Positions 62,364-64,000 of a stretch of 64,000 nucleotides of DNA are shown here, one piece after another. The DNA is from Streptomyces alboniger (GTDB lineage: Bacteria; Actinomycetota; Actinomycetes; Streptomycetales; Streptomycetaceae). The notes beneath the pieces are model-generated. The model was given only the letters and a program-made list of their open reading frames with translations, made no database searches and was not told where the DNA came from. The position numbers and the translations under genes were made by a program. Within the stretch, counting starts at the first letter, position 1, and every line of letters begins with the position of its first letter. The DNA lies in NCBI RefSeq assembly GCF_008704395.1, contig NZ_CP023695.1, forward strand, positions 6,510,001 to 6,574,000. The letters run 5' to 3'.

Positions 62364-63524
62364 CTATAGCCAGTCCCGCCGCTTGAAGATGAAGTACAAG
62401 CTCACACAAACCCCCGCCATTAGCAGGATTGCGAAGGGGTACCCGGCTACCCACTTCAGCTCGGGCATGTTCTCGAAGTTCATCCCATAGATTGTTCCCA
62501 CCAACGTGGGAGCAAATAGAATGGCCGCCCACGACGAGATCTTCTTGATCTCCTCGTTCTGTTCGAACCCCGCCTCCGCCAGCGCCCGCATCTCCGCGTT
62601 CTGCTGCTGTGTCACCAGCGTCGCGTTGACCGTGAGGATGTCGGTCAGGGCCTGTCGGAAGCCGTCGGCCCGTTCGCTGGTGTGGGTGACGTGGTCGGCT
62701 ACGTCCCTCAGGTAGCGCTGGAGTTCCTCGTCCGTGCCGTACTTCGCGAAGCCCGCCATCAGTTGGTGCAGCATGCCGACCAGGGGGCGCGTCGCGCGTT
62801 GGAACTCGACCATTTCGCGGGAGAGTTCGTAGATGCGGCGGGAGACCTCGGGGTCGCCGCTGAAGACCTCGGTCTCGATCTCGTCGATGTCGTTCTGGAC
62901 GCCCGCGACGACTGGGGCGTAGCCGTCGACCACCGCGTCGAGGATCGCGTAGAGCACCGCCTCGGGGCCGAGTTTGAGGAGGTCCGGGGTCTCCTCCATG
63001 CGGCGGCGGACCCCGGACAGGTCGGGGGCCGCGGCGTGCCGGACGGTGATGACGAAGTCGGGGCCCACGAAGACGTGCAGCTCGCCGAAGTCGACCTCCT
63101 CGGGGGCGTCGAGGTAGCGGGCGGCGCGCAGGACGACGAAGAGTGTCTCGCCGTACCGTTCCAGCTTCGGGCGCTGGTGGGCCTCCAACGCGTCCTCGAC
63201 GGCCAGCTCATGCAGGTCGAACTCGGCGGCCAGGGAGAGGAGTTCGGCCTCCGTCGGGCGGGCCAGGCCGATCCACGCCATTCCGTCCCGCTGCTCGCGC
63301 AGCTCCCGGAAGGTGTCCGCGAGGGAGGACGGCGTCGCCACGCGGACTCCGTCGCGGTACAGGGCCGCCTGCACGACGCTGCCCGCCTCCCGCCCGGCAG
63401 GCGCGGAGACGGAGGGTGCGTCGGGCCGCGTCTCCTCCGGCGGTGGCGCCGCCGGGGGCCGCGTCGCGCGCCGCCACGTGTGCTTCCTCGCGGGCGATGC
63501 CGGACGGGGTCGGCGCTCCGCCAT
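62364..63524 (-). CDS. corA: CorA-family magnesium/cobalt transporter
   Basis: A 386-residue CorA protein: a basic disordered N-terminus (residues 1-50), a large cytoplasmic funnel domain, two C-terminal transmembrane helices and the selectivity motif YGMNFENMPEL between them. The terminal basic stretch FKRRDWL is typical. It forms a pentameric channel for magnesium or cobalt entry. ATG 63524 follows GGAGG by eight bases. The neighbouring graveyard lies downstream and is not related. Confidence 0.93.
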   Translation of the reverse strand: MAERRPRPASPARKHTWRRATRPPAAPPPEETRPDAPSVSAPAGREAGSVVQAALYRDGVRVATPSSLADTFRELREQRDGMAWIGLARPTEAELLSLAAEFDLHELAVEDALEAHQRPKLERYGETLFVVLRAARYLDAPEEVDFGELHVFVGPDFVITVRHAAAPDLSGVRRRMEETPDLLKLGPEAVLYAILDAVVDGYAPVVAGVQNDIDEIETEVFSGDPEVSRRIYELSREMVEFQRATRPLVGMLHQLMAGFAKYGTDEELQRYLRDVADHVTHTSERADGFRQALTDILTVNATLVTQQQNAEMRALAEAGFEQNEEIKKISSWAAILFAPTLVGTIYGMNFENMPELKWVAGYPFAILLMAGVCVSLYFIFKRRDWL

Positions 63525-63654
63525 GCTGGCCGCCTCCAGGTGAGTCGAGAGTCGAGTGTCGGTGTCGAGTGGCGTCGAACTTATGGTCTAGATGGGCACT
63601 GAGCAGGATATACGTCCCAAAAGGCGCGGGTGCGTCGTGTGACGTCACCGACGT

Positions 63655-63688
63655 GAGGGGGCAACTCTATGGAGGGGGCAACTCTATG
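63655..63688 (+). repeat. Perfect 17-bp tandem duplication
   Basis: GAGGGGGCAACTCTATG occurs twice back to back, 78-111 bases before the winged-helix gene. Each copy ends with ATG preceded by GGGGG, so a false start is duplicated. Confidence 0.8.
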
Positions 63689-63721
63689 GATGGGCGCGGC
63701 ACGTCGACGGCGGCCCCCGCA

Positions 63722-63746
63722 CTTGCGGACCGTGGATGTCCGCAAG
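63722..63746. promoter_or_regulatory. Inverted repeat in the winged-helix gene promoter
   Basis: CTTGCGGA, nine bases, TCCGCAAG: a perfect eight-base dyad ending 19 bases before the start codon. It is placed like an operator of the following gene. Confidence 0.5.
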
Positions 63747-63765
63747 CCCCGCTAGCGTGACCCGC

Positions 63766-64000
63766 ATGACCAAGACGACCAGGGCCCAGAACGGCACCGC
63801 CCCCGTGCTGGGGACGCGCGCGCTCAACCGTGCCACGCTCGACCGGCAGCTCCTCCTGCGCCGCTCCCGCGACCTGTCCGTCAAGGACGCCGTCGCCCAT
63901 CTCGTCGGCCTCCAGGCGCAGAACGTCAAGCCGCCCTACTACGCCCTCGCCGCGCGCCTCGAAGGCTTCGACCCCGCCGAGCTGTCCGCGCTCCTGGAGG
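63766..64000 (+). CDS. Winged-helix DNA-binding domain protein, 5' part
   Basis: The open frame from ATG 63766 continues past the window edge; 78 residues are visible. GTRALNRATLDRQLLLRRS and AVAHLVGLQAQNVKPPYYALAARL match the N-terminus of the large actinobacterial winged-helix family related to YcaQ-type glycosylases. TAGCGT ends seven bases before the ATG and no ribosome site exists, which suggests a leaderless transcript. A perfect eight-base dyad lies just upstream. Whether it has glycosylase residues cannot be judged from this fragment. Confidence 0.8.
   Translation, partial: MTKTTRAQNGTAPVLGTRALNRATLDRQLLLRRSRDLSVKDAVAHLVGLQAQNVKPPYYALAARLEGFDPAELSALLE

Overview
The window is very GC-rich DNA with dense, third-position G/C-biased genes, GTG/TTG starts preceded by GGAGG-type ribosome sites, and families typical of Streptomyces (CYP105-type P450 plus 3Fe-4S ferredoxin, DUF2637, DUF6479, SPW-repeat protein, SCO4226-like nickel-binding protein, PucR regulator, pSAM2-like integrase remains). 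I read it as a chromosomal segment of a streptomycete: a largely ordinary left part, and an accessory, scarred right part from about 48 kb.

0-20 kb: the tail of a family 8 polysaccharide lyase; a P450/ferredoxin pair; a GNAT enzyme; rsgA preceded by a 23-residue micro-ORF with a near-ideal ribosome site; an Ada-AlkA DNA repair fusion; an F420/FMN-type PPOX protein; a LuxR-type regulator; a dead S8 peptidase tail; a PP2C-like protein; pyruvate oxidase (poxB); a GH38 alpha-mannosidase; an anti-sigma-type ATPase; a DUF2637 membrane protein; and an iron-box-controlled FhuF-like reductase divergent from a GntR regulator.

20-29 kb is a complete purine catabolism locus: a PucR regulator diverges from the three xanthine dehydrogenase subunits (FAD, 2Fe-2S, molybdopterin), followed by an NCS2 purine permease and an XdhC-type maturation protein. 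A 192-bp MITE with perfect 22-bp inverted ends sits just after it. 29-38 kb carries a lipoprotein deacetylase behind a striking 32-bp symmetric operator-like sequence, a tightly overlapping nucleotidyltransferase-BON-phosphoesterase operon, a catalase, Nudix and SCO4226-like genes and a PAP2 membrane enzyme.

38-42.6 kb is the most interesting region. A 90-residue peptide with an acidic leader-like N-terminus and a repeated Gly/Trp/His-rich C-terminus lies immediately upstream of an M50 intramembrane metalloprotease whose N-terminus looks like a PqqD/RiPP-recognition domain. A one-piece ABC exporter with a translationally coupled 24-codon micro-ORF lies beyond a small secreted protein gene. 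This looks like a minimal, possibly undescribed peptide (RiPP or bacteriocin-like) production and export system.

42.7-49 kb: a TetR/hydrolase operon, a PEP mutase/isocitrate lyase-family enzyme, a second deacetylase, MerR and RpiR regulators, and a threonine synthase that has lost its N-terminus. 49-60 kb: a NERD-nuclease/helicase fusion (candidate defence gene), transporters, GNAT and WYL regulators, an MFS exporter, VOC proteins (one broken) and a Gfo/Idh/MocA protein. 60.3-62.2 kb is a graveyard of fragments (UvrA-like, fused excisionase-integrase, methyltransferase), evidence of a decayed integrative element. The window ends with corA and the start of a winged-helix protein. No rRNA, tRNA or CRISPR array was seen.
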